Below, piece by piece: positions 9,378 to 18,324 of a stretch of 64,000 nt of DNA. Position 1 is the first letter of the stretch. Each line of letters begins with the position of its first letter. Below the pieces are notes generated by a model. That model was not told the origin of the DNA. It did not search any database and saw only the letters and a program-made list of their open reading frames with translations. A program made the position numbers and the translations under genes. Source of the DNA: Paracoccus everestensis (GTDB lineage: Bacteria; Pseudomonadota; Alphaproteobacteria; Rhodobacterales; Rhodobacteraceae); assembly GCF_021491915.1 (NCBI RefSeq), contig NZ_CP090836.1, forward strand, positions 1,412,501-1,476,500. Direction: 5' to 3'.

Positions 9378-9792
9378 TAGGTGAAATCCGATACCCAGAG
9401 CTGGTTCGGCATATCCGCAACGAAGGCCCGGTTCACCTTGTCATCGGGACAGGGGTGGGCGGTATCGGGATTAGGCGTGACCACCTTCTTGCCACGAACA
9501 CCGCCTTGCAATCCCATCCCCTTCATCAGCCGCCCCACCGTGCAGCGGCCGATGGCGCGTTCCTCGCGGCGCAACTGGTGCCAGACCTTGCGCGCGCCAT
9601 ATCTGCCTCGGCTGCCATCGAAGGCCTGCTTGATGGCGGCCATGTCCAAGCGATCCTGCCTGGCCCGATCCGACGCCAGATCGGGATTACGCTCTACGGC
9701 CTTGAAGGCATGATACGTCGATGGTGCGATCCCCAGAACCCGGCAGATCGGCCCGACACCATAAACACAACGGTGATCGTCGATGAACGCGA

Positions 9793-10122
9793 TCATTTGC
9801 GGAACGGGCGGTCGAACTCCGCCGCTGCGAAATATGCGCTGGCCTTCTTCAGGATCTCATTGGCCTGGCGCAGTTCACGGACCTCGCGCTCCAACTCCCT
9901 GATCCGATCCTTCTCGGCGCTCGTTAGACCGCCGCGCTGACCGGCATCACGTTCGGCCTGCTGGCACCAGACACGCAGACTGTCAGGCGAACAGCCAAGC
10001 CTCACGCGCAATCGCCTTGCAAGCCGCCGTATCGCTGGCATAGCTGGCGCGGTTCTCTTGAAACAGCCGAACACCGCTGAGAACGGCAGTGAGAAATTAG
10101 TCCACGGAAGCGGCGGCATGGA
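9793..10122 (-). pseudogene. IS3-family orfA, frameshifted
   Basis: The 3' half is intact: CSPDSLRVWCQQAERDAGQR, then LEREVRELRQANEILKKASA. This is the IS3 orfA helix-turn-helix end and leucine zipper, and it overlaps the start of orfB at 9793-9796. Upstream, the N-terminal part (VRLFQENRASYASDTAACKA) lies in a different frame. The gene stops at the left end of the IS21 element. Confidence 0.8.
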
Positions 10123-10197
10123 GCTGCTGCGGGCGGCGTAAAAGTCGTCCACCCTTTCCCTTTCTGCGACAGCAGGGAGGGTGCGAGGATTTTCAGC

Positions 10198-11694
10198 GTG
10201 GAACTATATCTCAGGGTTCGCCAGGCCTGCGCGGCGGGCATGAGCCAGCGTCAGGCGGCGAAGGCCTTCAACATCTCCCGTGATACGGTTGCGAAGATGA
10301 TGACGTTCTCGGTGCCGCCGGGCTACCGGCGGACGGCCGAGGTCAGGCGGCCGAAGCTTGATCCTTTCGTCCCGATCATCGAGGGCTGGCTTGAGGCGGA
10401 TCGCTCCATGCCACGCAAGCAGCGGCACACCGCGAAGCGGGTGTTCGACCGGCTGCGTGACGAATGCGAGTTCACCGGCGGCTACACGATCATCAAGGAT
10501 TACATCCGGGAGCGGGAACGGCGGGGCCAGGAAGTGTTCGTGCCGCTGGCGCATCCTCCGGGCCATGCGCAGGCCGACTTCGGCGAGGCGATGGTCAGGA
10601 TTGGCGGTGTCGAGCAAAAGGCGCATTTCTTCGTGCTGGACCTGCCGCATAGCGACGCCTGTTACGTCCGCGCCTATCCGGCGGCTGTGGCCGAGGCTTG
10701 GGTGGATGGCCATATCCACGCCTTTGCCTTCTTTGGGGCGGTCCCCCAGTCGATTGTCTATGACAATGACAGATGCCTGGTGGCGAAGATCCTGCCCGAT
10801 GGCACCCGTAAGCGGGCCGTCCTGTTCAGCGGCTTTCTGTCGCATTACCTGATCCGGGACCGCTACGGCCGTCCTGGCAAAGGGAACGACAAGGGGAATG
10901 TCGAAGGGTTGGTGGGCTATTGCCGCCGCAACTTCATGGTGCCGCTCCCCGAGTTCCCGACGTGGGAGGCGTTCAACCTTTGGCTGGAAGAGCAATGCCG
11001 CAAGCGCCAGCAGGATGTCCTGCGCGGCGAAAGCGAAACAATCGGCGAGCGGTTGCAACGCGATCTGGCAGAGATGCGATCCTTGCCTGCGTCACCCTTT
11101 GACGCCTGCGACCAAGACACCGGCCGCGTCTCGTCCCAGTGTCTGGTGCGCTACAAGACCAACGACTACTCGGTGCCGGTTGCTTATGGTCATCAGGATG
11201 TCTGGATCCGGGCTTATGTCCACGACGTGGTGATCGGCTGTCGGGGCGAGGTCATTGCCCACCATCCCCGGTGCTGGGACCGCGAAGAATTCATCTTCGA
11301 TCCGATCCACTACCTGCCGCTGCTGGAGCAAAAGATCAACGCACTCGACCAGGCCGCGCCGTTGCACGGCTGGGAGCTTCCCGAGGAATTCGCCACGTTG
11401 CGCCGTCTGATGGAAGCCCGCATGAACCGGCATGGCCGACGCGAATACGTCCAGGTCCTGCGGTTGCTGGAAACTTTCGACCTGGCTGATCTGCATGCCG
11501 CGGTGAAGCAGGCGCTTCAGATGGGCGCGATTGGCTTTGACGCCGTAAAGCACCTGCTGCTTTGTCGTGTAGAACGCCGTCCGGCCCGACTGGACCTGGA
11601 CTGCTATCCCTATCTGCCCAAGGCCACGGTCGAGAAGACCAAGGCCGGTTCCTACATGCGGCTGTTGTCAGGCAATGCGGAGGACGCGGCATGA
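10198..11694 (+). CDS. istA: IS21 transposase IstA
   Basis: 498 residues from GTG 10198. The N-terminal helix-turn-helix is VRQACAAGMSQRQAAKAF. The DDE integrase core is HAQADFGEAMVRIGG (first Asp), SIVYDNDR (second Asp) and GNDKGNVEGLVGYCRRNF (Glu). The C-terminal part is the usual IstA beta-barrel region (VRYKTNDYSVPVAYG). It is intact and full length. The stop overlaps the istB start as ATGA, so the two are translationally coupled. Confidence 0.93.
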   Translation: MELYLRVRQACAAGMSQRQAAKAFNISRDTVAKMMTFSVPPGYRRTAEVRRPKLDPFVPIIEGWLEADRSMPRKQRHTAKRVFDRLRDECEFTGGYTIIKDYIRERERRGQEVFVPLAHPPGHAQADFGEAMVRIGGVEQKAHFFVLDLPHSDACYVRAYPAAVAEAWVDGHIHAFAFFGAVPQSIVYDNDRCLVAKILPDGTRKRAVLFSGFLSHYLIRDRYGRPGKGNDKGNVEGLVGYCRRNFMVPLPEFPTWEAFNLWLEEQCRKRQQDVLRGESETIGERLQRDLAEMRSLPASPFDACDQDTGRVSSQCLVRYKTNDYSVPVAYGHQDVWIRAYVHDVVIGCRGEVIAHHPRCWDREEFIFDPIHYLPLLEQKINALDQAAPLHGWELPEEFATLRRLMEARMNRHGRREYVQVLRLLETFDLADLHAAVKQALQMGAIGFDAVKHLLLCRVERRPARLDLDCYPYLPKATVEKTKAGSYMRLLSGNAEDAA

Positions 11695-12455
11695 ACGATG
11701 TCCCGGAAATCCTGCTCGCCCATCACCTCAAGGCGCTGAAGCTGCCGACGTTTCTGCGGGAACATCAGAAGCTGGCCCGGCAATGCGCGGCCGAAGGCAT
11801 GGACCATGTCCGATACCTCGCCCGGCTTGTTGAGCTGGAGTTGATCGACCGGGAGCGGAGGATGGTCGAACGCCGCATCAAGGCCGCCAAATTCCCCACT
11901 GTCAAAAGCCTCGACAGCTTCGACTTCAGCGCCATACCGAAGCTCAACAAGATGCAGGTGCTGGAACTGGCGCGGTGTGAATGGATCGACCATCGCGAGA
12001 ACGTCATTGCCCTCGGCCCAAGTGGCACGGGCAAGACGCACATTGCCCTTGGCCTCGGACTGGCAGCTTGCCAAAAGGGGCTCTCTGTTGGCTTCACCAC
12101 CGCCGCGAGCCTGGTCAGTGAGATGATGGAGGCCCGCGACGAGCGCCGCCTGCTTCGCGTTCAGAAGCAAATGGCCGGTTACAAGCTGCTCATCATCGAC
12201 GAGCTGGGCTTCGTGCCGCTGTCCAAGACCGGTGCCGAATTGCTGTTCGAACTGATCTCGCAACGCTACGAGCGCGGCTCGACCCTGATCACCAGCAATC
12301 TGCCCTTTGATGAATGGACCGAGACCTTCGGCTCCGAGCGCCTCACCGGCGCACTGCTCGACCGGCTGACACACCACGTCAGCATCCTCGAGATGAACGG
12401 CGAGAGCTATCGCCTCGCCAACAGCACTGCCCGAAAGCGGCAACAAAAGTCCTGA
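11691..12455 (+). CDS. istB: IS21 helper ATPase IstB
   Basis: A 254-residue AAA+ ATPase starting MNDVPEILLAHHLKAL. Walker A is GPSGTGKTHIA and Walker B is KLLIIDELGF; sensor-type residues follow in TLITSNLPFDEW. IstB forms the target-selection oligomer that assists IstA. It is intact and overlaps istA by four bases. Confidence 0.93.
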   Translation: MNDVPEILLAHHLKALKLPTFLREHQKLARQCAAEGMDHVRYLARLVELELIDRERRMVERRIKAAKFPTVKSLDSFDFSAIPKLNKMQVLELARCEWIDHRENVIALGPSGTGKTHIALGLGLAACQKGLSVGFTTAASLVSEMMEARDERRLLRVQKQMAGYKLLIIDELGFVPLSKTGAELLFELISQRYERGSTLITSNLPFDEWTETFGSERLTGALLDRLTHHVSILEMNGESYRLANSTARKRQQKS

Positions 12456-12725
12456 GATCAGATCGCTCGTTTTGGCCCAAAGAGGCCAATGCGCCATGGC
12501 ACGCGCTAGCTATTGGTAAGCGCGCGCGCCATGGCGCCGGCCACCGCCACCTGACCTGGTCTTACGCCGCCGCGTGGCCGGATTTTACGCCGCCGTTGAC
12601 ACACCGCGTTCGCGAAGTTCAGCCGGATAGGCGGGGTGTATCTCTGCTTTGACATAGGGTTCATCCTTTGAGTGTTTACTCTCCGGTAAGCCCGCGGCGG
12701 TTCAGGTCGGCTATCGCGTCTGAAG

Positions 12726-12917
12726 TCGGATCGAGGCGAGAATGCCCTCGCAGGTTCGCTCGAACCTGTGGCGCTGAACCTGCTCGACCTCAAATCCTTC
12801 GGCGAGCGCATCGCCTCACGAAGCCCGGATAGACAAACAACCGAAGTTCACATCCGTATCGCGCTCATGAACCGCTTCAACGCGCGCGGCACCGCCGAGA
12901 TCGAACGCGTGGCATGA
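12726..12917 (+). pseudogene. Possible transposase C-terminal remnant
   Basis: One open frame reads LDLKSFGERIASRSPDRQTT, then EVHIRIALMNRFNARGTAEI, to the stop at 12915. The phrasing resembles the C-terminal end of IS transposases in related bacteria, but I cannot name the family. The upstream part is lost. The region contains hairpin copy 3 in the opposite orientation. Most of 12602-13229 otherwise shows nothing I recognise. Confidence 0.4.
12745..12788 (-). repeat. Hairpin insertion element, copy 3
   Basis: On the minus strand the outer arms GCAGGTTC and GAACCTGC (plus coordinates 12776-12783 and 12750-12757) pair over eight bases. They enclose the core GCCACAGGTTCGAG (12759-12772). The flanks GAG and CGA match the other copies. 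This copy is the least certain because its host gene is not identified. Confidence 0.55.
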
Positions 12918-13229
12918 GGTCAGCGGGGGTAAGGGGTAACCCTGCATCAACGGTGAATTCTGCAGCATATGTAACCGCCCCAAGCGCAAGAGGGATTTTT
13001 GGAGCTGATCTTGGCGCGTCATCGGGTGCTGACATGTGTCCGGCCTCCTGAAGCGGCGCGATCCATGCCGCAGGGTCCGTATGGTGTTCGGGGATCAGGC
13101 TCCACATCAACGCCGCGAGCTCGATGGCACTTTGTTGCAGGCTGGTTCCCCTGATCCCGTCTCACGACCGTTGCGCCAAACTTCTCCTTGCCCTTCTTAC
13201 GCTCCGACGTCCTCGCGATCTGCGGCGGC

Positions 13230-14295
13230 TTACGCCGTCGCAGCCGGGGCTCGATAGTCCTGGCCCTTTGCCATCAGGACCCAGACAATGCGTGCCGTTC
13301 GCGGCACGCTCGAACCAATGGCGCTTCGCCGCTCACTGTCGGCCAGTGCGACACGCACCAGCATCGGTGGCTTGCGCGACAGCATCCCCGCCAGCCAGGT
13401 GCCGGGTCGCGCCGCGGCATGGACGTGGCGCTTGATGATGACGCTGTTGGCGCCAAGGATCAGCAGGCGCCTGAGAGATCGTTCGCCCATCTTTGTCGTC
13501 GATCCAAGACGGTGCTTGCCGCCGGTCGAATGCTGTCGTGGCACCAGACCAAGCCAGGCGGCAAAGTCGCGTGCCTTGCGGAACGTCTCGGGTGGGGGAG
13601 CCAGAACCGCGATGGCCGTAGCAATCAGCGGCCCGATGCCCGGCACCGTCATCAGCCGCCGGGCGACGTCATTCTCCTTAGCGCGACGGGCGATCTCCGC
13701 ATCGAATTTGGCGATCTCTGCCTCCAGATGCATGAGCGCCATGATCAAAGCCTTCAGCGTGGGGATGGCATCGGCAGGCAGGTCACTCTCCGGATCCTCG
13801 ACGAGGGCGACCAGCTTTGATGCGTTGGCCGCTCCCTGGGGCACGATCTGCCCGAACTCGGTCAGGTGGCCGCGCAGCGCGTTGATCGCCTGCGTGCGCT
13901 GCCGGATCAGCAGATCGCGCACACGAAAGACCATTGCCGCGCCCTGGGTCTCTTCGCTCTTGACCGGAACAAAGCGCATCGTGGGTCGCATCGCCGCCTC
14001 GCGAGACGCGCCTCCGCATCCGCCATGTCGTTCTTCTGGCGCTTCACGAAGGGCTTCACATAGGCAGGCAGGATCAGCCGCACGTCATGGCCCAGCTTGC
14101 CGATCTCGCGGCTCTAAAAATGGGCACCGCCACAGGCGTCCATCGCCACGACGCAGGAGGGCAGCTGGCTGAAAAACTCGAGCACCTGCGCTCGCCGTAT
14201 CTTTTTGCGCAGAACGGCTCGCCTGCGCCGTCGGCTCCATGCACCTGGAACACATTCTTCGCAAGATCGAGCCCGACTGTGATAATCTCCGACAT
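13230..14295 (-). pseudogene. IS110-family transposase, frameshifted
   Basis: From ATG 14295 the minus strand encodes the IS110 DEDD start (MSEIITVGLDLAKNVFQVHG). The middle is broken by several frameshifts between about 14225 and 13990. From about 13991 to 13230 the frame is open: FVPVKSEETQGAAMVFRVRD, then MTVPGIGPLIATAIAVLAPP, then FAAWLGLVPRQHSTGGKHRL. The Ser-containing C-terminal domain is recognisable. Near the end ALANRMARTVW, expected in the family, is replaced by ALADSERRSAIGSSVPRTAR, which is hairpin copy 4 translated in frame. Confidence 0.87.
13296..13336 (-). repeat. Hairpin insertion element, copy 4
   Basis: Forty-one bases on the minus strand, same orientation as the IS110 gene. 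It runs from GTGAG to CGAACG, with outer arms GCGGC/GCCGC and core GCCATTGGTTCGAG. Unlike most copies it leaves the reading frame open and adds about a dozen residues. By comparison with remembered IS110 sequence it replaces about five bases. Confidence 0.7.
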
Positions 14296-14384
14296 GACCG
14301 CTCCCCTTTTTGTGGATCCTCGCAGACCCACCTTGGCACAGAGATGCCGTCGGGGGGCGGTTACATCATCAACGCCCGTCCCGC

Positions 14385-14602
14385 GAAACATGGGTTCCGG
14401 CGCCCGCTTCGACTGCTCCGCGATCGGCGATACGGTAAACCTGGCCGCGCGGCTGGAAGGCATGACAAAGGACATGGGCGTCCCCCTGATCGCGGGTGAG
14501 GCGACCGCCGCGCCGCTTGGTCTGAAAGGGGGCCTGCGCCTGCTGGGCAATGCCAATGTTCGGGACCGCACCATGGCGACACAGATTTTCACGCGGCCAT
14601 GA
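14385..14602 (+). pseudogene. Adenylate/guanylate cyclase C-terminal fragment
   Basis: The frame reads NMGSGARFDCSAIGDTVNLA, then ARLEGMTKDMGVPLIAGEAT, to TMATQIFTRP and a stop. This is the conserved end of a class III nucleotide cyclase catalytic domain, including the GNMGS...F.Y(C)SAIGDTVN..ARLE signature. Everything upstream is missing; the sequence becomes IS110-associated just before it. The parent gene was probably a membrane or CHASE2-type cyclase, now inactivated. Confidence 0.82.
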
Positions 14603-14724
14603 ACACGTGGAGTCAGCCCTCTTTTGCACCAAGTTTCCTTCACGGCATTCCCTCAACTCGCGTGGCTTGCCGTCCGCCCTTGCCTGCGCCAAGGTGCCGC
14701 AAAACAAATTTGGGGACCGTGCCG

Positions 14725-15228
14725 ATGAGATCTGGCCGTGCTGCGGCAAGCTTGATGACCGCAATTGCCGCCGTGGCGGCGCTATCGGGCTGTGGAATGT
14801 TTGGAGGGCCGTCGGAACTCGAATGCATGGAGCGGGCGATGTATTTCGAATCCAACCGCTCCAGCCGGGACGGGATGGTGGCGGTGGGCAGCGTGGTGAT
14901 GAACCGCGTCGAATCAGGCCGCTATCCCCGGTCCGTCTGCGGCGTCGTCGGGCAGAAGAACCAGTTTGCCCGCGGCGTGATGAAGCGCCGCATGGACGCG
15001 CGTTCGGCCCCGATGATCCGCAGCGCGGCCGTTTCGGTGTTGCGCGGCGAACGCCATCCCATGATCGGCGATGCCCAGTTCTTCCACACGGCAAGCTATC
15101 GCGCCAAATACGACAATATGCACTATGTGCTGACAACGGGCGGCAACGCCTTTTACGAGCGGCGCAAACCGGAACTGGTGCGCCAGCCTTTTCCGCTGCC
15201 CCCCATCGAAGGGATCACGGGGCGGTGA
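14725..15228 (+). CDS. SleB-like cell wall hydrolase lipoprotein
   Basis: 167 residues. ATG 14725 gives a lipoprotein signal (MRSGRAAASLMTAIAAVAALSG with the lipobox Cys at residue 22). The mature part is a Hydrolase_2/SleB-type domain: CMERAMYFESNRSSRDGMVA, then VMNRVESGRYPRSVCGVV, then QFF and ALTTGG-like segments. The ECxARAxYFE-type motif is conserved and its Glu is the likely catalytic residue. It is expected to be anchored in a membrane facing the periplasm and to cut peptidoglycan. It starts 122 bases after the cyclase remnant and reads in the same direction. Confidence 0.8.
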   Translation: MRSGRAAASLMTAIAAVAALSGCGMFGGPSELECMERAMYFESNRSSRDGMVAVGSVVMNRVESGRYPRSVCGVVGQKNQFARGVMKRRMDARSAPMIRSAAVSVLRGERHPMIGDAQFFHTASYRAKYDNMHYVLTTGGNAFYERRKPELVRQPFPLPPIEGITGR

Positions 15229-15408
15229 CGCCACGGCCTTGACAGATCAGGCCGGCGCGGAATGTCGCGCATGGCGGTCTGGCCAGTGGAAGCACGGGAA
15301 AATCGGCGTATCATCGTGCCCTGCAACGCAGGGGCGTGACCAGAAAGCGTCGCCCGTTGGTCCAATGAATGTTGCCAGGTGTGTGTTTAACGAGATCGAG
15401 GCTGGAGA

Positions 15409-15963
15409 ATGGCGCAACGGAGAAGATGTCTGAATGCCCGGCTGGTGGCCTTGACCGCGATGGTCTGCCTTGTGGCAGCACAGGCAGATGCGCAGCGGAT
15501 CGAGGGAAATCTTCCAACGGCGCAGGAGATCTGGCGGCATCTGCCGGGAAGAACCATCGAAACCGCACCAGCACCGGCACCCGAACCAGCACCTGAATCA
15601 CGCCCTGCCTCGCGGGTCGAGCGCCCTTCTGTGGACCGGCCCCGTGCTGCGGTTGCCGAAGCCGAGCCGTCCCGGACCCTAGCCCAGGCCCGCGTCGTGA
15701 TCCACTATCCCGAGCGAGGGGGATTTGAGCGTGCCGAGGAAATCGTCCGCCTTTTGCGGGCATTGGGCACCGCCGAGGTGGAAACGCGCCCGGTCAGGTA
15801 TGCAGTGGAACGGCAAAGCATACGCTATTTCCACGCCGCCGACCGAGAAGCATCCGCCCAGATCAGCCTGGCCCTGAGCGGAGGAGGGGGGGAAACCCCG
15901 TCCGACTTCACGTTCTTTCGGCCGTCGCCGCGCCGGGGCACCATCGAGATCTGGCTGCCGTGA
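15409..15963 (+). CDS. Exported protein with LytR-C-like end
   Basis: 184 residues. ATG 15409 follows GGAG. The signal peptide covers about residues 1-29 (ARLVALTAMVCLVAAQADA), then a Pro/Ala-rich linker with PAPAPEPAPE. The C-terminal domain, about 92-184, reads RVVIHYPERGGFERAEEIVR...IRYFHAADREAS...TFFRPSPRRGTIEIWLP. The last part matches the folded domain of the glycine-rich protein at 3233-5005, so the two are related. Its function is unknown; a role in binding at the envelope is possible. Confidence 0.7.
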   Translation: MAQRRRCLNARLVALTAMVCLVAAQADAQRIEGNLPTAQEIWRHLPGRTIETAPAPAPEPAPESRPASRVERPSVDRPRAAVAEAEPSRTLAQARVVIHYPERGGFERAEEIVRLLRALGTAEVETRPVRYAVERQSIRYFHAADREASAQISLALSGGGGETPSDFTFFRPSPRRGTIEIWLP

Positions 15964-16044
15964 ACGCTGCACGACCGAGGCTCGGGTTGTTGAACCCCCG
16001 GCTGCCGATGTGCCCGCACTGCCCCGCCCACGTAGCCCCGGATC

Positions 16045-16239
16045 CTACAAGGACAAGTCCTCGAGGATTTCCGCGCGGACGCCTTTCAGCGGATCCTCAT
16101 CATTGTGTCGCAGCAGATAATCATAGGCCGCATCGTGGCTGTCGAAGGGCATGGGGGCCTCGACGGAACTGAACTCTCGCCCCCCGCGCGACAGCTTCAT
16201 GTGCGGCGCAGCGCCCATGGCAATGACAAACAGACCCAT
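16045..16239 (-). CDS. Small hypothetical protein
   Basis: 64 residues, MGLFVIAMGAAPHMKLSRGG, then acidic DSHDAAYDYLLRHNDEDPLK. AAGGAGA lies a few bases before ATG 16239 and decides the start. I recognise no named family. The gene stands alone between the exported protein and the amidase. Confidence 0.55.
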   Translation of the reverse strand: MGLFVIAMGAAPHMKLSRGGREFSSVEAPMPFDSHDAAYDYLLRHNDEDPLKGVRAEILEDLSL

Positions 16240-16441
16240 CCGATCTCTCCTTGGCGGTTCCTGTTGCAGAGCAAGGCAATCACCCCGCCCCCGCGACCAG
16301 CAACGCGTCTGGGTCGCCGCCGGCTCCAAACCCTGAGCAATGCAGCGCGTGAATCATTGGGTACGGCGTTATGAACGCGGCCCAAAGCGCCGTGGACGGC
16401 ACGGTATTGACCCCGCCCTGCCGCCGGGCATGAATGGCGGC

Positions 16442-17806
16442 ATGATTGATCATGACGCGACCCACCAACTGGCGGCCCTGCGTGCCGGAACCATCACCGC
16501 CCGGGAACTGATGGCGGAAACGCTGGACCGGATCGACAAGGCCAATCCGGCGCTCAACGCCATCGTGGCGCTGCGCGACCGCGACACACTGCTGGCCGAG
16601 GCCGAGGGGGCGCTGCCGGGTCCGCTGCAGGGTCTGCCCATGGCGATCAAGGATCTGGCCGAAACGGCGGGGATCGTCACCACCTATGGCTCGCCCGCCT
16701 TCCGCGACCATGTTCCGGCCGCCGACAGCCCGATGGTGGCGCGGCTGCGCAGGGCAGGGGCGGTGATCATCGGCAAGACCAACACGCCGGAATTCGGACT
16801 TGGCTCGCACAGCTATAACCCGGTCTATGGCGTGACGCGCAATCCTTATGACCCCACGCGTTCCGCAGGCGGATCCAGCGGGGGCGCCGGTGCGGCCCTG
16901 GCCAGCCGCATGGTGGCGCTTGCCGACGGGTCCGACATGATGGGATCGCTGCGCAATCCTGCAGGGTGGAACAACGTCTTCGGATTTCGCCCCAGCTATG
17001 GCCTTGTGGCGAACGGTGGGCCGGGGGATATGTTCCTGGCGCAACTGTCCACGGACGGACCCATGGCGCGGTCGATCCGCGACCTTGAACTGCTTCTGGC
17101 GATCCAGTCCGAACATGATCCGCGCCATCCGCATTCCAGCGGTCCCTATAGTCCCCAGGCGCCGGGCCGAAAGCTGCGCATCGGCTGGGCGGCTGACTGG
17201 GGCGGTGCCTATCCGACCGAGCCGGGCGTCCTTGATCTTTGCGAGACAGCAATGCGCGTGTTCGAGGGGATGGGCCACTATGTCACCGCCATCGAGCCTC
17301 CCTTTCCCGCCGAGGCGCTGTGGGAGGCCTGGACCACCTTGCGCAGCTGGACCATCGCCGGCAACCTGGAAGCCCTGCTGCGCACGTTGCCCGACATGGT
17401 CAAACCCGAACTGCGGTGGGAAATCGAGCGTGGCCTTGCCTTGTCCGCCGCAGATCTCCGCCGGGCCAGCACCATCCGGTCCGACTGGTTCCGCCGCACC
17501 GCCGGGTTGGAGGTCGATGTCCTGGCCCTGCCATCGGCGCAGCTTTTCGCCTTTGACGCCGACTGGTCCTGGCCGCGCGAGATCGCCGGAACCGCCATGG
17601 ACAGCTATCACCGCTGGATGGAAGTCGTGGTGCCCGCGTCGCTGACTGGGCTTCCCGCCCTTTGCGTGCCGGCAGGGTTCGGCCCGGCGGGCACACCGAT
17701 GGGCCTGCAACTGATCGGCCATCGCGGCCAGGATGCTGCGATCCTGAACCTGGGACGCGAATACGAGGCGGCCACCACCTGGATCAAGCGTGCGCCAAGC
17801 CCCTGA
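16442..17806 (+). CDS. Amidase (amidase-signature family)
   Basis: 454 residues from ATG 16442 (MIDHDATHQLAALRAGTITA); ATG 16430 is possible but leaves no better ribosome site. The catalytic triad is visible: Lys in LPMAIKDLAETAG, cis-Ser in SAGGSSGGAGAALAS and nucleophile Ser in ADGSDMMGSLRNPAGW. The family usually has GSDTGGS at the last site; here it is GSDMMGS with the Ser kept. It hydrolyses an amide bond in an unknown substrate, in the cytoplasm. Stand-alone gene. Confidence 0.85.
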   Translation: MIDHDATHQLAALRAGTITARELMAETLDRIDKANPALNAIVALRDRDTLLAEAEGALPGPLQGLPMAIKDLAETAGIVTTYGSPAFRDHVPAADSPMVARLRRAGAVIIGKTNTPEFGLGSHSYNPVYGVTRNPYDPTRSAGGSSGGAGAALASRMVALADGSDMMGSLRNPAGWNNVFGFRPSYGLVANGGPGDMFLAQLSTDGPMARSIRDLELLLAIQSEHDPRHPHSSGPYSPQAPGRKLRIGWAADWGGAYPTEPGVLDLCETAMRVFEGMGHYVTAIEPPFPAEALWEAWTTLRSWTIAGNLEALLRTLPDMVKPELRWEIERGLALSAADLRRASTIRSDWFRRTAGLEVDVLALPSAQLFAFDADWSWPREIAGTAMDSYHRWMEVVVPASLTGLPALCVPAGFGPAGTPMGLQLIGHRGQDAAILNLGREYEAATTWIKRAPSP

Positions 17807-17924
17807 AACCGGGACTTGGCGATGCTGTTTTGGGGACCGGGGGCAATCTGACTTGGTGGTCCGTGCCACCTGCTATGTCCTGACGCCCTTTCCTATGGCC
17901 GAAGCTGCTGCCATGACGCCCCAG

Positions 17925-18131
17925 TCAGAGCGACACTTCGCGCCTCTCGGCGTGGCGGCTCAGCCAGCGCTGCACCTGCCATTCGGGATTGCCCTGCTGC
18001 CAGGGGGCGATAACGGCCTGCCCGCTGATCATGCAGGTCATCAGAGAGACCTCTCGGTTATCGAAAAGAAGGGAGAAGTCCCTGCAAACCGGCCCGGTGG
18101 TCAGGCAGGCAGAGATCAAAAGCTCAATCAT
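17925..18131 (-). CDS. Conserved small exported protein
   Basis: 68 residues: MIELLISACLTTGPVCRDFS, then LLFDNREVSLMTCMISGQAV, then IAPWQQGNPEWQVQRWL. Small proteins with this pattern (short hydrophobic start, CRDFSLL, VSLMTC) are widespread in Rhodobacteraceae, from memory; their function is unknown. AAGGA precedes ATG 18131. An operator-like palindrome lies 155 bases upstream at 18287-18302. Confidence 0.65.
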   Translation of the reverse strand: MIELLISACLTTGPVCRDFSLLFDNREVSLMTCMISGQAVIAPWQQGNPEWQVQRWLSRHAERREVSL

Positions 18132-18286
18132 CACCACAATCCTTGAAAGCGGCCGCCCGGATGACGTGACCGGGCCGGCCTGAAACGGCATTGCTTGGAA
18201 AGCCGCAACCGGCCTGAAGGCCGATCCGGCATGGCTGGCATCACCCAGCCACGCGTTCAGGATCGGATATTCCCGTGCCTTGATCA

Positions 18287-18302
18287 TCTATCAGGTGATG
18301 GA
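18287..18302. promoter_or_regulatory. Palindrome TCTATCAGGTGATGGA
   Basis: It is one base away from the perfect palindrome at 20737-20752. It lies 22 bases past the end of the LuxR/hydrolase fusion gene and upstream of the small gene at 17925-18131. Sites on both sides of a regulator gene suggest that regulator as the binder; this is inference. Confidence 0.45.
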
Positions 18303-18324
18303 TGCCGCATCATGGGGCCGCAAT

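Larger units (their letters stand above)
7444..9796 (-). pseudogene. IS3-family orfB, split by IS1182 and truncated by IS30
   Basis: Read on the minus strand, 9796 to 9378 encodes the N-terminal half: MIAFIDDHRCVYGVGPICRV, then GRYGARKVWHQL and NQLWVSDFT. The protein continues after the IS1182 insertion from 7638 downward: SSWQSMVYVAFVIDVFARR, then GWRVSTSMTTGFVLDALN. It ends at about 7444, where IS30 begins, so the final catalytic Glu region is missing. Confidence 0.88.
10125..12601 (+). mobile_element. IS21-family element
   Basis: istA and istB overlap as in all IS21 elements. The right end reads GGCGGCGTAAAA inward from TGTCAAC (ending 12601), and the same GGCGGCGTAAAA appears at the left after TGCTGCG (from about 10125). 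The first seven left-end bases do not match the right end, so the exact left boundary is uncertain. No clear target duplication was found. Confidence 0.85.

Noticed and set aside
12750..12768. CAGGTTCG-CT-CGAACCTG as a separate operator
   Set aside because: It is better explained as part of hairpin copy 3, which uses a longer pair of arms; no adjacent promoter is seen.
13296..13336. GGTTCGAG in the hairpin copies as a tRNA T-loop
   Set aside because: The surrounding stems and length (41-43 bases) do not allow an acceptor arm or anticodon arm, and most copies read GGTCCGAG.
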